From: Areca catechu
Lineage: Eukaryota; Streptophyta; Magnoliopsida; Arecales; Arecaceae
DNA length: 64,000 nt
Reading direction: 5' to 3'
Assembly: GCA_021397845.1 (NCBI GenBank)
Contig: CM038052.1
Coordinates: forward strand, 44,786,949-44,850,948
In this document: positions 31,673 to 41,880 of the stretch, one piece after another
How the letters are laid out: the number at the start of each line of letters is the position of its first letter
Position numbering within the stretch: position 1 is the stretch's first letter
The notes under the pieces: generated by a model
The model's database searches: none
What the model was told of the DNA's origin: nothing
The model's input: only the letters and a program-made list of their open reading frames with translations
Position numbers and translations under genes: made by a program

Positions 31673-32931
31673 ACTTGGTATCAGAGCCCAGCGGATTAGG
31701 GTTTTCTCCTCCTCCCTGGATTTACATCGTTCCTTCTGTCCAGATCTCCGTGTAGCTTCTCAAACATCGGTTAGCCACTGAGGTCCATCAACGCACTGCA
31801 CTCGTGCACCTAATCTCCTGCTGCCATCGCCCGTGAAGCCCGTCTCCAGCACCACCTCCGATCAAGTCTTCCCCATGCCCTCGACACCCTCTCCGGATCT
31901 GCCCCCTCTCCGGATTTGCTCCTGCCACCACCGGATCTCCACATCACTTCGTCTCCAATTAGTCTCCATCTCCGATCAACGCCCAGCAGATGGAACCCGT
32001 GCCATAGACTTTCGCGTGTGGTCCAGTGATCCAATCGCCCGTGTCACCCACCGGACCGCCCCTTGCCTCTTGCAGCTGCCGACAAAGTCGAGCTCCTCCA
32101 GATGCATGCACTGCCAAAGCCCCCGACAACGGATTGGGAAGATCCAAGCCATGACCGGAGTTCCCTCCGACCCCCGATGACTGCCGCCACTGCCCCATCG
32201 CATGCCAAAACTGTCAAAGACCTCGCCGCTGCTGTCGTCGCCACTACGGATGCCAGCACCACCATCGCCGTTGTCTTCCTCCTGCTCGGACACTCCCCAA
32301 TGACCATGAAGACCTTCCTGTGTCGCAGATCTGCACAACACCGCCTCCCACCGGATCTCCATCCCGCTACCATCACCAGCCACCAGAAGCAGAGCCTCCA
32401 CGACCGCATCCAAACCGGTGAGAAGCCATTCTTCCTTTGGCATGCCCAATCCCCTGTGGTTGTGACTCCCGTGACCACTACCGCCCGCGCTCCCACCACC
32501 GCTGAATGCCATCGCGCCCCATGCTGTCCATCGGAAGCATCCCCCCGAGCCACCTTCTCCTCCTCAGCACCACCACCGACAAAGCTCGCCGGACTTCCCT
32601 CCCCCTCCGCGAGCCTCCCCTATTTTGTGTTAGTTCGTGGAGATGAGGTGCTTCACCGCACGAATGTGAAAGCATACCCGCTTCACTATTGCCAACTTCA
32701 ATAATGCATGGTTTCCAGAGCAGTGCAATTTCCAGAGTGCACGATTCCTGGAGCAGTGGGAATTTCAAAGCCACACTAATCTCAGAGCATCCAAAAAAAA
32801 AGAGAAGTTGGAAAATAAAATAAAAAATAATTTGGTGAACCCAGCCTTGGAGTCTCCTTTGATTGGTTTCGATTCCATCAACCCCGCTGAGCCTGACTCG
32901 ACGGAGTCGAGTTCTCCCCACCACAGGGGAA
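31673..32931 (+). other. NAL internal region
   Basis: Apart from the PBS and the 3' end, this is GC-rich sequence full of CCACC, CCGGATCTCC and GCCATCGC-type words. A 213-codon frame (32063-32704) gives a Pro/Thr/Ser/Ala-rich sequence with no family I recognise. Open frames occur on both strands here, as expected from base composition. It could be captured host DNA; I cannot tell from which gene. Confidence 0.55.
32897..32911 (+). promoter_or_regulatory. Pre-PPT stem-loop CTCGAC-GGA-GTCGAG of NAL
   Basis: Same 6-bp stem as in the CHR-A elements, with a changed loop, 20 nt before the 3' LTR in an element with no coding capacity. Confidence 0.6.
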
Positions 32932-33520
32932 TGATGGGGACCCGAAAACCTATTTTATTTTATTTTATTTGAGTCCATTAGTCCTGTGTCACTTGAGTCT
33001 AAGTGAACCACTTGAGTCCCGTAATAAAGTGGGACAACTGAGTCAGTTGAGTCCACTTACTCAGGTCCAGTCATTTTAGTTCAGTCAAGAGTCCAGTTAA
33101 GTTGTTAAGTCAAGAGGAGAGTCATCAGCAGTCAGGAGATTCACCAGATCCCTCCAATCAGAGCCGACCTTCATGCACCAGGACCCTTTCATGCTGCCAA
33201 GCCTGCAAGAGAGAGCTCCAGCCCAAGATAGGCCCACTGTTGACTGGTCCACCAGGGTTTCTTGACCCACAAGTTAGGGTTTCTTAGCCCTCAAGTAATG
33301 TACCCTGGGGTGAATCTATAAATACCACCCATCCCCTTTTGTATTAAACATCTTCTTCTCATGAATACAACTTAAAAAGTTATTTTGTCTGAGTTTTAAG
33401 TTTTCTCCGGATTGGAGTGGGTGTGATGCCCGGGTTCCTGGTTCTTGAGTACAAGCCATAATCTTCTGGTGACTTCTATGCTCACCCCAGCGATCCTCCC
33501 CACCACTTTGTCCTGCATCA
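32932..33520 (+). repeat. 3' LTR of NAL
   Basis: 589 bp, TGATGGGG...CCTGCATCA, directly followed by the target duplication CTAAC and CHR-B gag. Confidence 0.93.
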
Positions 33521-34246
33521 CTAACTCGTCAAACTTGGCTATGTACTCGGTGACACTCTTGTTTCCTTGAACCAGTCTATGCCATTGGTCTAAAAGTCGC
33601 TGATGGTATGACACAGGAAGGTATTTCTCCCTAAGCTTGGCTTTCAAATCTCCCCAGGTGGCTATGGGATCTTGTCCTCTCTGTTTAACTAACCTTTCTA
33701 CGTTATCCCAATACATCCTAGCTTGGTGAATCAACCTAAGCTTGGCAAACTTAAACTTCCTATCTTCGGTCATCTCGTACCACTCAAAGTACTAGTCCAT
33801 CTCTTTCTCCCAGTCTAGGTATACCGTAGTGTCAAGCGTACCATCAAAGTTGGGTGCTTCTAGTCGATACTCCCGAAGGCTCTTTCTTCTTGGTCAATGA
33901 AATCCTGATTGGGCCTTCTAGGGTTTGGGTCTCGAAATAGATCAAGCTGCTGAACTCACCTAGGATTAGGTGCCTCAAAGGGATCAAAGTTTCTGTCTCT
34001 CCTAGGGTTGGTCAGCGAAGAAAACGGGGTCTCAGGTTCATGCTCAATTGGTGGTCTAGGGGCTCTCTCCATGGAATCAAGTCTTGCCTCAAATTGGTTT
34101 AACCTATTATCTATATGAGTGGTCAATTGGGTAGACAATTGGGTAGATAATTAGGCAAAGTGTTCAGACATGGCCTTTAGTAGGGCTTCTTGCGAGTTGT
34201 CCATGGATGACTCAGGCTGATATGAGGTTCCTGCTCTAGTGGGCAT
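33521..34246 (-). pseudogene. CHR-B gag, N-terminal piece
   Basis: ATG at 34246 (MPTRAGTSYQPESS) is followed by an early TAA (ATTTGGCC-type region near 34153) and QLTTHIDNRLNQFEARLDSMERAP. A Retrotrans_gag capsid domain follows (33773-33521: KFKFAKLRLIHQARMYWDN, TWGDLKAKLREKYLP, QRLLDQWHRLVQGNKSVTEY). NAL cuts it after AKFDEL. The capsid domain would assemble the virus-like particle. The N-terminus matches that of the CHR-A gag-like protein. Confidence 0.86.
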
Positions 34247-34916
34247 GAGTCAAGCATGCAAAATCATCTACGATCTACTAGACCTAAAATCTCAACTAGT
34301 TGCCTAAGTCAAGGTGACAAACCAGTCTATAGTAACCCTGTTCTTGGCCAGGTAGGTGTAGGGGAGTGTAGGTCCCTAAACGCCAACCTTAGACACCAAT
34401 CTGGGATTGGCCAGGTAGGCGGACCAACTCACTAGCCTTGAATCACCAAGCTTAGACACCATGAGCAGTAGCATACACAGAATGGGCTAACACCATGAAT
34501 AGACACTTAGTCTTGACTCGACCAGTTGGTGTCCCTAAGCTCTCTAGAGCAAAAGTACTTTTCTACTTGATTTTAATTAAAAGCTTGGGTCTGGAATGTA
34601 GGGTTATTGTTTTGGGCTAAGGAAAGGTAATGAAGTCCTTCCCTTATATTATGATATTGTCGTCCTTAAGTAGCTTAATGCAAAATATGAAATGCACACT
34701 CCATGATCTTAATGCAAACTAAGAAAATAGAAGTGACACACAGATATTTTTTTTTTTCTGTATGCTTGCGATAAAACAACTGAAATGCGGTAGAACTAAA
34801 CCAAGCAAAAGAACTAATATTAACAGGATTTCAGCTAACAAAATGCTATGAAAAAAATAGTGAGTGAACTAAACAAAATGCATGTCCTAACTATGCTCTA
34901 ATACCGAAAAGAAGGG
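34247..34916 (-). other. CHR-B leader and PBS
   Basis: The leader is collinear with the 3' part of the CHR-A1 and CHR-A2 leaders, including the stem-loop at 34396-34410 and the GGGGAGTGT-AGGTCCCTAA block beside it. A degenerate PBS (minus strand GGTATTAGAGC, 34905-34895) lies near the LTR end. There is a 12-nt T run near 34748. No gene seen. Confidence 0.7.
34396..34410 (-). promoter_or_regulatory. Conserved leader stem-loop CCAATC-CCA-GATTGG
   Basis: Minus-strand version in CHR-B with an intact stem, a loop unlike those in CHR-A1 and CHR-A2, and the same preceding GGTCCGCCTACCTGG. Confidence 0.55.
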
Positions 34917-36335
34917 TGATGGGGGATGACATGCATAAAAATCACCCTAAGAACCCATACGAGTATCGATGCTTATAATAAACATAGATTTAGAGAAACA
35001 TTCAAATATGGTAGATTTTAAGGCATGCATTCCCTCATGCTAGGCTCAACAAAATGAGAAAGAACCAGGACTCAGAGATTGAGAAACCCCTGATCAAGGA
35101 TATGCATGCATTTCAAATTTTCAGATCTAAAGCAAGGAGGGAAAAATAATACCCTATGACAGCAATACTACTCCCTGTGTGATAATATCGCTTATCCTCA
35201 GAAGATGTGGCCTGGGTGATCAACAATCAGCCATCCAACGAACGACATCAGGAGACCTGGTTGATGGCTAGGATCCTTTCAAAGGCTCGGTACCAGAAAG
35301 GCCCTGCAAGATTTAATCGTGGATTAGATTAGCCAACACTGAAACATAACGGAATAGATCAGCCCAAACCAAATTCAATGGCTCAGGTTAGCCCAAACCA
35401 AATACAACTAAAATAATAAAAAAAAAGAGTAGAGGCTTTGTGGAACAAGGAATTGGGCTTTCAACGGGTGGAAGCTTTGTGGGGCAATGGAGAAGAAGAT
35501 GGTGTCATGGCGGATCTCTGGAGAAGAAGACGACGATCTCTGGGGAGCAGTGTTCTAGAGCTGACGATGGCATCGTGACGGGCCAGAGGTGGGAGGTCTG
35601 GCATCAGGAGAACCGGAGGAGGGAGGTCGAGCGACGGGAGGACCGGAGGAGTGAAGCCTGGCGATGGGAGGCTAGAGGAGGGAAGTCCAGTGATGGGAGA
35701 ACCGAAGGAGGGAGATCCGATGATGACAGGATCGGAGGAGGGAGTCTGGTGATGGGAGTACCGGAGGAGGGTGGGCCTGGTGTCGGGAAGGCCGAAGGAG
35801 GGTGGTCTGGTGTCAGGAGATAGAGGGGGGGAAGATCTGGCGATGGGAGATGGAGGAGGGAGGTCTGGCGACAGGCTTGGATCTGAGCTTCAAGGAAGAT
35901 AATGAGGGGGGGAGAGGTCGATCGAGATGGTCGAGCATGTAGATGCAGCGAACTAATGGAGGAAATGGAGTGGTTGATGGAGAACAGGATGAACGAAGAC
36001 ACAGTGGGTCGATGGAGGCCTCGCACCTCTCGACGTTGCGGTTATGACAAAGGCAGCGGCGGAGCCTCGCGCTCCTCGTCGTTGCTTTTGCAATGAAGGC
36101 TTTAGACAGTGCCTCGCACTCCTCTACGCTATGATAGTAACGAAGACATCAGTGAAGAAGACAGTGGTTGTTTCATTGATTGTTTTCATTGCCTCTCTTT
36201 GTACAAAATGAGCCTTAATATAGGCTTACAACCAAGTTCCAGAAGGCTCTAAATAATAGATTTAAGGCTAACTAATCCGAGGATTAGTTACAAGATTTAA
36301 CTAATTGGAGAACGTGGATGTTAGAGTTTGTTACA
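34917..36335 (-). repeat. 5' LTR of CHR-B
   Basis: On the minus strand it starts TGTAACAAACTC at 36335 and ends CCCCCATCA at 34917. CTATATTAAGG at 36223-36213 (minus) is the TATA candidate. It interrupts the DUF4283-type ORF at 36336. The second LTR is lost, so the ends rest on the TG/CA termini, the PBS and the broken ORF. Confidence 0.68.
35585..35890. repeat. Purine-rich tandem repeat of about 31 bp in the CHR-B LTR
   Basis: Roughly nine diverged units built on GGAGGAGGGAGGTC and GATGGGAG. They keep several frames open on both strands without coding meaning. Confidence 0.6.
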
Positions 36336-36763
36336 GCCACGAGATTTCATGGGATTTTCTTCTATATTTTTAATTACAAAAATTGAAGCAAAAATTCTGG
36401 AATTTTCTTGACACCTAGGATTGGGTTTGGCCATGTCTTGAGTCGGCTTGATGGTCAAGATGCGGATCCTATTCTTCTTGTTCCGTGATATAGATGGGTT
36501 CTTGAGGCTTGGTCTTGGTCTTGGTGTCCCCACCACCTCCTGCATGGCCTGTCTGAGCCGACCAACTACTTTCTCATGGCTTTGGTCCAGAGGATCCACC
36601 ATCATCTCTAGCTCCTGTGTGGGCTGACCCACCTGTCCTTGGATGTCATTATCCTGCAAAGCCTCCTGACATGGTGCAGTAACCTGTCTCCCTGGGCCTC
36701 CTGTTATGAAAATAAAAGCCCCATGGTAGCCACTACTGATCAGCTCCAGGTTATTATTCATAG
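36336..36763 (-). pseudogene. DUF4283-type ORF remnant, C-terminal part
   Basis: On the minus strand, 140 residues from 36761 (MNNNLELISSGYHGAFIF...) rich in Gln and charged residues. They continue the minus-strand ORF of 63989-63264 after the TEK-LTR insertion and are cut at 36335 by the CHR-B LTR. No domain is recognisable in this piece; the link is by position and by the compatible DUF4283-ORF1 layout. Confidence 0.45.
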
Positions 36764-37268
36764 TGTAGCACCCTATGGCTAGGGCTTTGCTCTTTCTACC
36801 TAGCCTCTTATTGGGCCCTGCGGTATTAGATCGAGATGAGGTGGTCCGTGTCCCTGCTCAGCCCACTTGAGAGGTAGGGGACCAAACGCGCTTTGAATGG
36901 TCAAAGCCCACCACCCCGTCCCTCCCAACTCCATAGCCCTCCTCGCCCAAGCCCATAGGTAATGGGGCCCAAATCCAAAGGCCCAAACTTACTTCCACCT
37001 CCCATCTCAAAACCATGATCGCCATTGGTGCCATCAGTGCCACCAAATGATCGGAGGGGTGATCGCCGCCGTGCCAGTTTCATCGGCTTGGACCACCTAT
37101 CGACATCTGGCAAGGGGTCAGTCCGACCTTCGTTCGAGCTTGCTGGTTCCTTTCCCAGTCATCTTGTGAAACCCGAGCACTGGGCCAAAGTTGGCAAGCC
37201 CAATCAACTTCAGCCCAATAATAGAAAAAGAAAATTGTGGCTAAGTCAGAATAGGGGGGTTTGCTTCT
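36764..37268 (+). repeat. TEK-LTR, left part
   Basis: 505 bp from TGTAGCACCC to the SIR-2 target site CTTCT. No gene seen; short frames on both strands are not conserved in anything I recognise. Confidence 0.55.
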
Positions 37269-38859
37269 TGTTGGCTCCACCTAGTGATTTTGATGAATAA
37301 CAAAATGTTGAGTACATATTATGTACTAATATTTATTTCTAGTTGTGAGTTTTCAGGAAACAAGCACCTCAAAATCTCAAAATTAAAGTATCGTGGCAAG
37401 CTATGGCACGAAGCATTTTTCACGATTTAAGGAGTCTTCTTCATGCAAAAAGGGCCTAAAAGAGTTCAATTATTTATTAATTACATTGGTTTTAAGTTCT
37501 AAATCTAACACTTGTGTTTTTGGATTATTTTGCACTTGATTGTGAATTTTTCAGAGCCAAGTGTCGACGCCTGGGAAGTCAAGTGTCGACACTTCAGCTC
37601 TTGGCATGCAGAAAAACTCCTTGGCACACCAAGTGTCGACACCCAGAATTCAAGTGTCGATACTTGCAACTCAAGTGTCGACACTTAAGTTCTCAAGTGT
37701 CGACTCAAGGCCTGAAACTTTTTGAAAATCCAGAACGTGACCATTGGAGTGTTTTTGTGTCAAGTGTCGACACCTGTAAATCAAGTGTCGACACTTGAAA
37801 GTTCAAGTGTCGACACCTGAAAGTTCAAGTGTCGACACCTGAAAGTTCAAGTGTCGACACCTGAAAGTTCAAGTGTCGACACCTGAAAGTTCAAGTGTCG
37901 ACACCTGAAAGTTCAAGTGTCGACACCTGAAAGTTCAAGTGTCGACACCTGACAGCCAAGTGTCGACACCTAACAAACCAAGTATCGACACTCGGATTCT
38001 GACAGCCCTAATGGATCTATTTTTCTGACTTGCAGAAACATCTTTTCAAGCTCCCAACAGCTAGATTCGATGCTCAAATGGTCACAAACCATTTATTGAA
38101 AGTTTTTCTTTGTATTTATGCTTCACCAACTTCATTCTTGAGGTATTGAAGTCCATTGAAAAGCCATAAAGCCAAGATTCTCTCAAAAACTTCACTTCAA
38201 GAGCCATTTAAAGTTTGATTCCTTGAAAAAGCTTACAAGCCCATCCTTACATCATTCCAAAAGAAGAGTTGAAGAATATTTCAAGGAGGAGACAAGACAA
38301 AGCATCAACTTGAGCTTCAAAGCTTCTATTCTATTCTTGAAGAGAGTTTGCCTTATTTTTGAAATTATATATCTACTTTTATCTTGTGATTTGACCTTGC
38401 TTTCAAGGGTATCTTGAAAGAAGGTTGTTATGGTTTGTTGATGAGCCAAGGTGATAAAACCAATTAGGGTTAACTTGTGAGCCCGAAGATAAAACAGGTG
38501 TAAAGGTTTGTTGGTGAACCTAGGTGATAAAACCAACATAGATTTTGACTTATGAGCCTTTTGAAAAATAAGTTGGCTGTAATCTTGGTTGGATTATAGT
38601 GGAATTTCCAAGGGTGGCTTGGGGAGTAGATGTAGATGCTAGGTTTGCACCGAACCACTATAAACTTTGTGTTTGTGTGTGATTGCCTTCTCTCTTTCTT
38701 GCTCTTTGTTTATTGCAATCCATTTATTGCTTTCTGCTGCATTTAATCTAGTGCATTGAATTTCATAACTCATAAACACAACAAGGCCTGCACATTATTG
38801 CTTTAAATTTTTAAAAGACCCAATTCATCCCCCCTCTTGGGCTCCATTTCTAGGCAACA
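37269..38859 (+). repeat. 5' LTR of SIR-2
   Basis: 1591 bp, 112 bp longer than the 3' LTR because of an expanded 22-bp array (37801-37953). The palindrome GTGTCGACAC is repeated many times between 37560 and 37990. Confidence 0.94.
37801..37953. repeat. 22-bp tandem array containing the palindrome GTGTCGACAC
   Basis: Seven near-perfect copies of GTTCAAGTGTCGACACCTGA plus two A. The 3' LTR has about one degenerate copy at the corresponding place (60383-60420). Confidence 0.93.
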
Positions 38860-38861
38860 AG

Positions 38862-38874
38862 TGGTATCAAAGCA
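38862..38874 (+). other. Primer binding site of SIR-2
   Basis: TGGTATCAAAGCA, two bases after the 5' LTR, identical to that of SIR-1. Confidence 0.88.
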
Positions 38875-38916
38875 CTGGTACTCTCTTGTAGGTCCAAGGA
38901 TCCTGAGTAAAAGATC

Positions 38917-40600
38917 ATGGCAGCCCCAATTGGAATGGGTGTTGTTGAAGGTCAAGCTTCAAACTATCCCCCACTATTTAATGGCATGAATTACACTTCT
39001 TAGAAAACTTGCATGCGCATATTCATTCAAGTATTGGATTATAATCTTTGGAGGACAATCATAAAAGGTCCTCATCAGCCTACTATGATGGTTAATGCAT
39101 TCTCACTCCAAAAATGGAAGATGATTGGGATGAGAATGACATTAAGCAAATAGAGCTTAATGCTAAGGCTATGAATTTATTGTATTGCTCTCTTGATCCA
39201 AGTGAATTCAATAGAATATCTAATTATCTCTCCGCTAAGAAGATTTGGGACATACTTGATGTTACCCATGAGGGTACACACCAAGTGAAAATAACTAAGG
39301 TTAACATGCTCATTCATACTTACGAAATGTTTAAAATGGAACCTACTGAGTCTATTAGTGAGATGTATACTAGGTTCACAAATATTATGAATGGCATGAG
39401 AAGCCTAGAAAAAATTGTTTCTAATGGTGAACTTGTAAACAAACTTCTCAGGTCTCCGGCTTCTTGGGATGCAAAGGTGACAGCTATTGAAGAAGCCAAG
39501 GATGTCAACACTCTTCCACTTGAGCAATTGTTGGGCTCACTGATGACTTATGAGCTCTCCGTCAAGCAAAAGAATGTGGAAGTTGTTAAAAAGAAGAAAG
39601 TAATCGCTTTCAAATCCACTGCAAGAGAAGAATCAAGCGATGACTTTGAAGAAGATGATGAAGATGATGAGACCGCTCTCATGGCAAGAAAATTTAGAAG
39701 GTTCATGAGGAAGAAGAAGTTTAACTTCAAAAAGAAATTCCTGAAAGGTGAGCCAAGTAAAGAGAAAGACAAGGAGTAGCCCACGTGCTTCGAATGCAAA
39801 AAACCATGCCACTTCAAGGTAGACTGCCCCTTACTTAAGAAAAGCAGGAGAAAACTAAGAAAGAAGGCCATGATGGCAACCTGGAGTGACAGCGAGGACT
39901 CCAGCTCTAAGGAAGAACAGCAAGAAGTTGCAAACTTCTATCTGATGGCGGATTATGACGAGGTACAATCTGAAGCTAAGAATGAATTTACATTTGATGA
40001 ACTACATAAAGTTTTTGATGAGTTAGTTATAGAATTTCAAAAACTAAAGTCAAAACATAAAGATTTGAAAAGCAAAATTTGGATTTAGTCAAAGCAAATA
40101 ATAAGTTTTCAAATGAAAATGATTGTCTACTTCTTCAAAACAAAAAATTAAATGATAAGATTTCTATTCTTGAAAAGGAAAAAGATGTTTTGAAAAAGAA
40201 AAGCCTTTCAGCTTCAAATGAAAATCTTTCAAAACAAAAAAAAGAAATTATGGATGAAAACAAAAAATATAAAGAAGAAATTAAAAAGTTAAAACCTTTT
40301 GTAAATAAATTTACATACAGTTCTGAAAAGATAAACATGCTTTTGAATAATCAAAGGGATGTTTTTGATAAAGCAGGTTTAGGGTTTAAAACTCAGAAGA
40401 AATAAAAACTTTTTAAAAATTTCTTTGTGCCTGCATCTTCATCTATTACTTGTTATGCATGTGGTACCATAGGGCATAAATCTTACATGTGCAATAAAAG
40501 AAGATTAAGTAATTTCAAGAAAATTTGGGTTCCAAAAGGAACCATTACCACTAACCTGAAAGGACCCAAGATGACTTGGGTACCTAAAGTCTCAACTTGA
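38917..40600 (+). pseudogene. SIR-2 gag, frameshifted
   Basis: ATG at 38917 (MAAPIGMGVVEGQ), with a TAG near 39001 at a conserved Trp, then a frameshift. The main UBN2-type domain (39114-39776: ELNAKAMNLLYCSLDPSEFNRIS, AKKIWDILDVTHEGTHQ) ends in an acidic and Lys-rich tail and TAG. The frame reopens with a knuckle (CFECKKPCHFKVDC, Gly replaced by Cys) and an acidic segment. After another shift come a Lys/Glu-rich coiled coil (40079-40405) and a second CCHC knuckle (CYACGTIGHKSYMC, near 40452), then KIWVPKGTI and TWVPK. Broken, but the parts are collinear with SIR-1 gag. Confidence 0.86.
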
Positions 40601-41880
40601 TTTTTATCGCAGGTATGCCTTGCAACCAATAAGAAAAGAATGTGGTACCTTGATAGCGGTTGCTCAAGGCATATGACCGGAGATGTGGAGCAGTTCTCAT
40701 CACTCGAGTATCAAAATGGTGGCAATGTGACATTTGGTGATAATGGAAAGGGCAAAATTGTTGGTATTGGTAAAGTCCATATCACCCCCTCTACCTACAT
40801 TGATAATGTGTTATATGTTGAGGGTTTGAAACATAACTTGCTTAGTATTAGTCAATTTTTCGACAAGGATTTTAAAATTATTTTCGAATCTTCTATGTGC
40901 ATTATTTCTAGTTTAGATGACAATGGCATCAAGTTCATTGGTCATAGGCATGGCAATATTTATATGGTTGATCTTGATGATCTTCCTGTTCAAAATGGTC
41001 AATGCCTAGTGGCAATGGAAGCCATGATCAATGAAACTAGTTGACTTTGGCATCGTAGACTAGGACATGCTAGTATGCATTTGATTTCAAAACTTAACAA
41101 AAAGAATTTGATAAAAGATTTGCCAAAACTCAGTTTTGAAAAAGACAAGATTTGTAGTACATGTCAGCTTGGAAAACAAACTAAATCCTCTTTCAAACCA
41201 AAAGGAGTAATCTCTACATCTAGACCCTTAGATTTGCTTCACATGGACCTCTTTGGGCTGACTAGAACATCTAGTTTGGGAGGTAAGAAGTATGGTCTAG
41301 TTATTATAGATGATTTCTCACGATTTACATGGGTCATATTCTTAACACACAAAGATGAAACGTTTTCAGAATTCATTAGATTTCATAAACGAGTTTCAAA
41401 TGAAAAAGGTGTTTCAATTGTATCTTTGAGAAGTGATCATGGAACCGAATTTGAAAATACTGATTTTGATAAATTTTGTATTGAAAATGGCATTCATCAT
41501 AATTTTTCAGCACCTAGGACACCTCAACAAAATGGAGTGGTAGAAAGGAAAAATAGAACTCTAGAAGAAATGGCATGCACCATGCTTTATGAAAATGACC
41601 TACCTAGTATTTTTGGGCGGAAGCCATAAATACTGCATGCTATGTTTTAAATCGAGTTTTAATCCGATCGATTTTAAAGAAAACACCATATGAGCTTTGA
41701 AAGGGTAGAAAACCTTCAATTCATTATTTTCATATTTTTGGATGCCGTTGTTTCATCTTAAACAATGGTAAAGACAATTTGAGTAAATTTGATGCCAAGT
41801 CATATGAGGGTGTCTTTCTAGGCTACTTTACATCTAGCAAGGCATACAGGATCTTCAACAGAAGAATACTTGTTGTTGAC
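40601..41880 (+). pseudogene. SIR-2 protease and integrase, cut by TAT-1
   Basis: The protease has the intact active site WYLDSGCSRHMTG, followed by the pre-integrase segment (LKHNLLSISQF). After a TGA at 41042 come the zinc-binding HRRLGH...CSTCQLGK and the integrase core with IDDFSRF, SDHGTEFEN and PQQNGVVERKN, so the D-D-E residues are present. Stops and a frameshift follow 41629. The integrase C-terminal segment (YEGVFLGYFTSSKAYRIFN) runs into the TAT-1 target site at 41876-41880. Confidence 0.88.

Larger units (their letters stand above)
31086..33520 (+). mobile_element. NAL: small non-autonomous LTR retrotransposon
   Basis: LTRs 31086-31672 (587 bp) and 32932-33520 (589 bp) begin TGATGGGG and end CCTGCATCA. 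The target-site duplication CTAAC is perfect (31081-31085 and 33521-33525). The PBS (TTGGTATCAGAGCCCA) follows the 5' LTR and the PPT (CACAGGGGAA) precedes the 3' LTR. The 1259-bp internal region encodes no retroviral domain. Its last 60 bp, including the stem-loop CTCGAC-GGA-GTCGAG, resemble the pol end of the CHR-A elements, so it is likely a deletion derivative of a related chromovirus. Confidence 0.93.
11745..36335 (-). mobile_element. CHR-B: chromovirus-like Gypsy element, 3' part lost, interrupted by SIR-1 and NAL
   Basis: Read from the right: LTR 36335-34917, PBS near 34905, leader, gag from 34246, zinc knuckle and protease (13306-12434), and RT to about 11750. The gag frame continues across two insertions, NAL at 33520/31086 and SIR-1 at 30881/13307, each with target-site duplications. 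RNase H, integrase and the 3' LTR are gone and are replaced by TAT-f. It was the most complete autonomous-type relative of the CHR-A elements in the window, and its leader is conserved with theirs. Confidence 0.82.

Noticed and set aside
32063..32704. 213-codon ORF in NAL as a captured or novel gene.
   Set aside because: The composition is low-complexity Pro/Thr/Ala, long frames exist on the opposite strand too, and no domain is seen. Kept as an undescribed internal region.
35440..36096. Arg/Gly-rich ORF of 127 codons and the antisense Pro/Ser-rich ORF of 140 codons in the CHR-B LTR.
   Set aside because: Both are produced by the approximately 31-bp purine-rich tandem repeat.
37801..37953. 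CRISPR-like array of 22-bp repeats.
   Set aside because: The repeats are directly adjacent without spacers and lie in a plant retrotransposon LTR.
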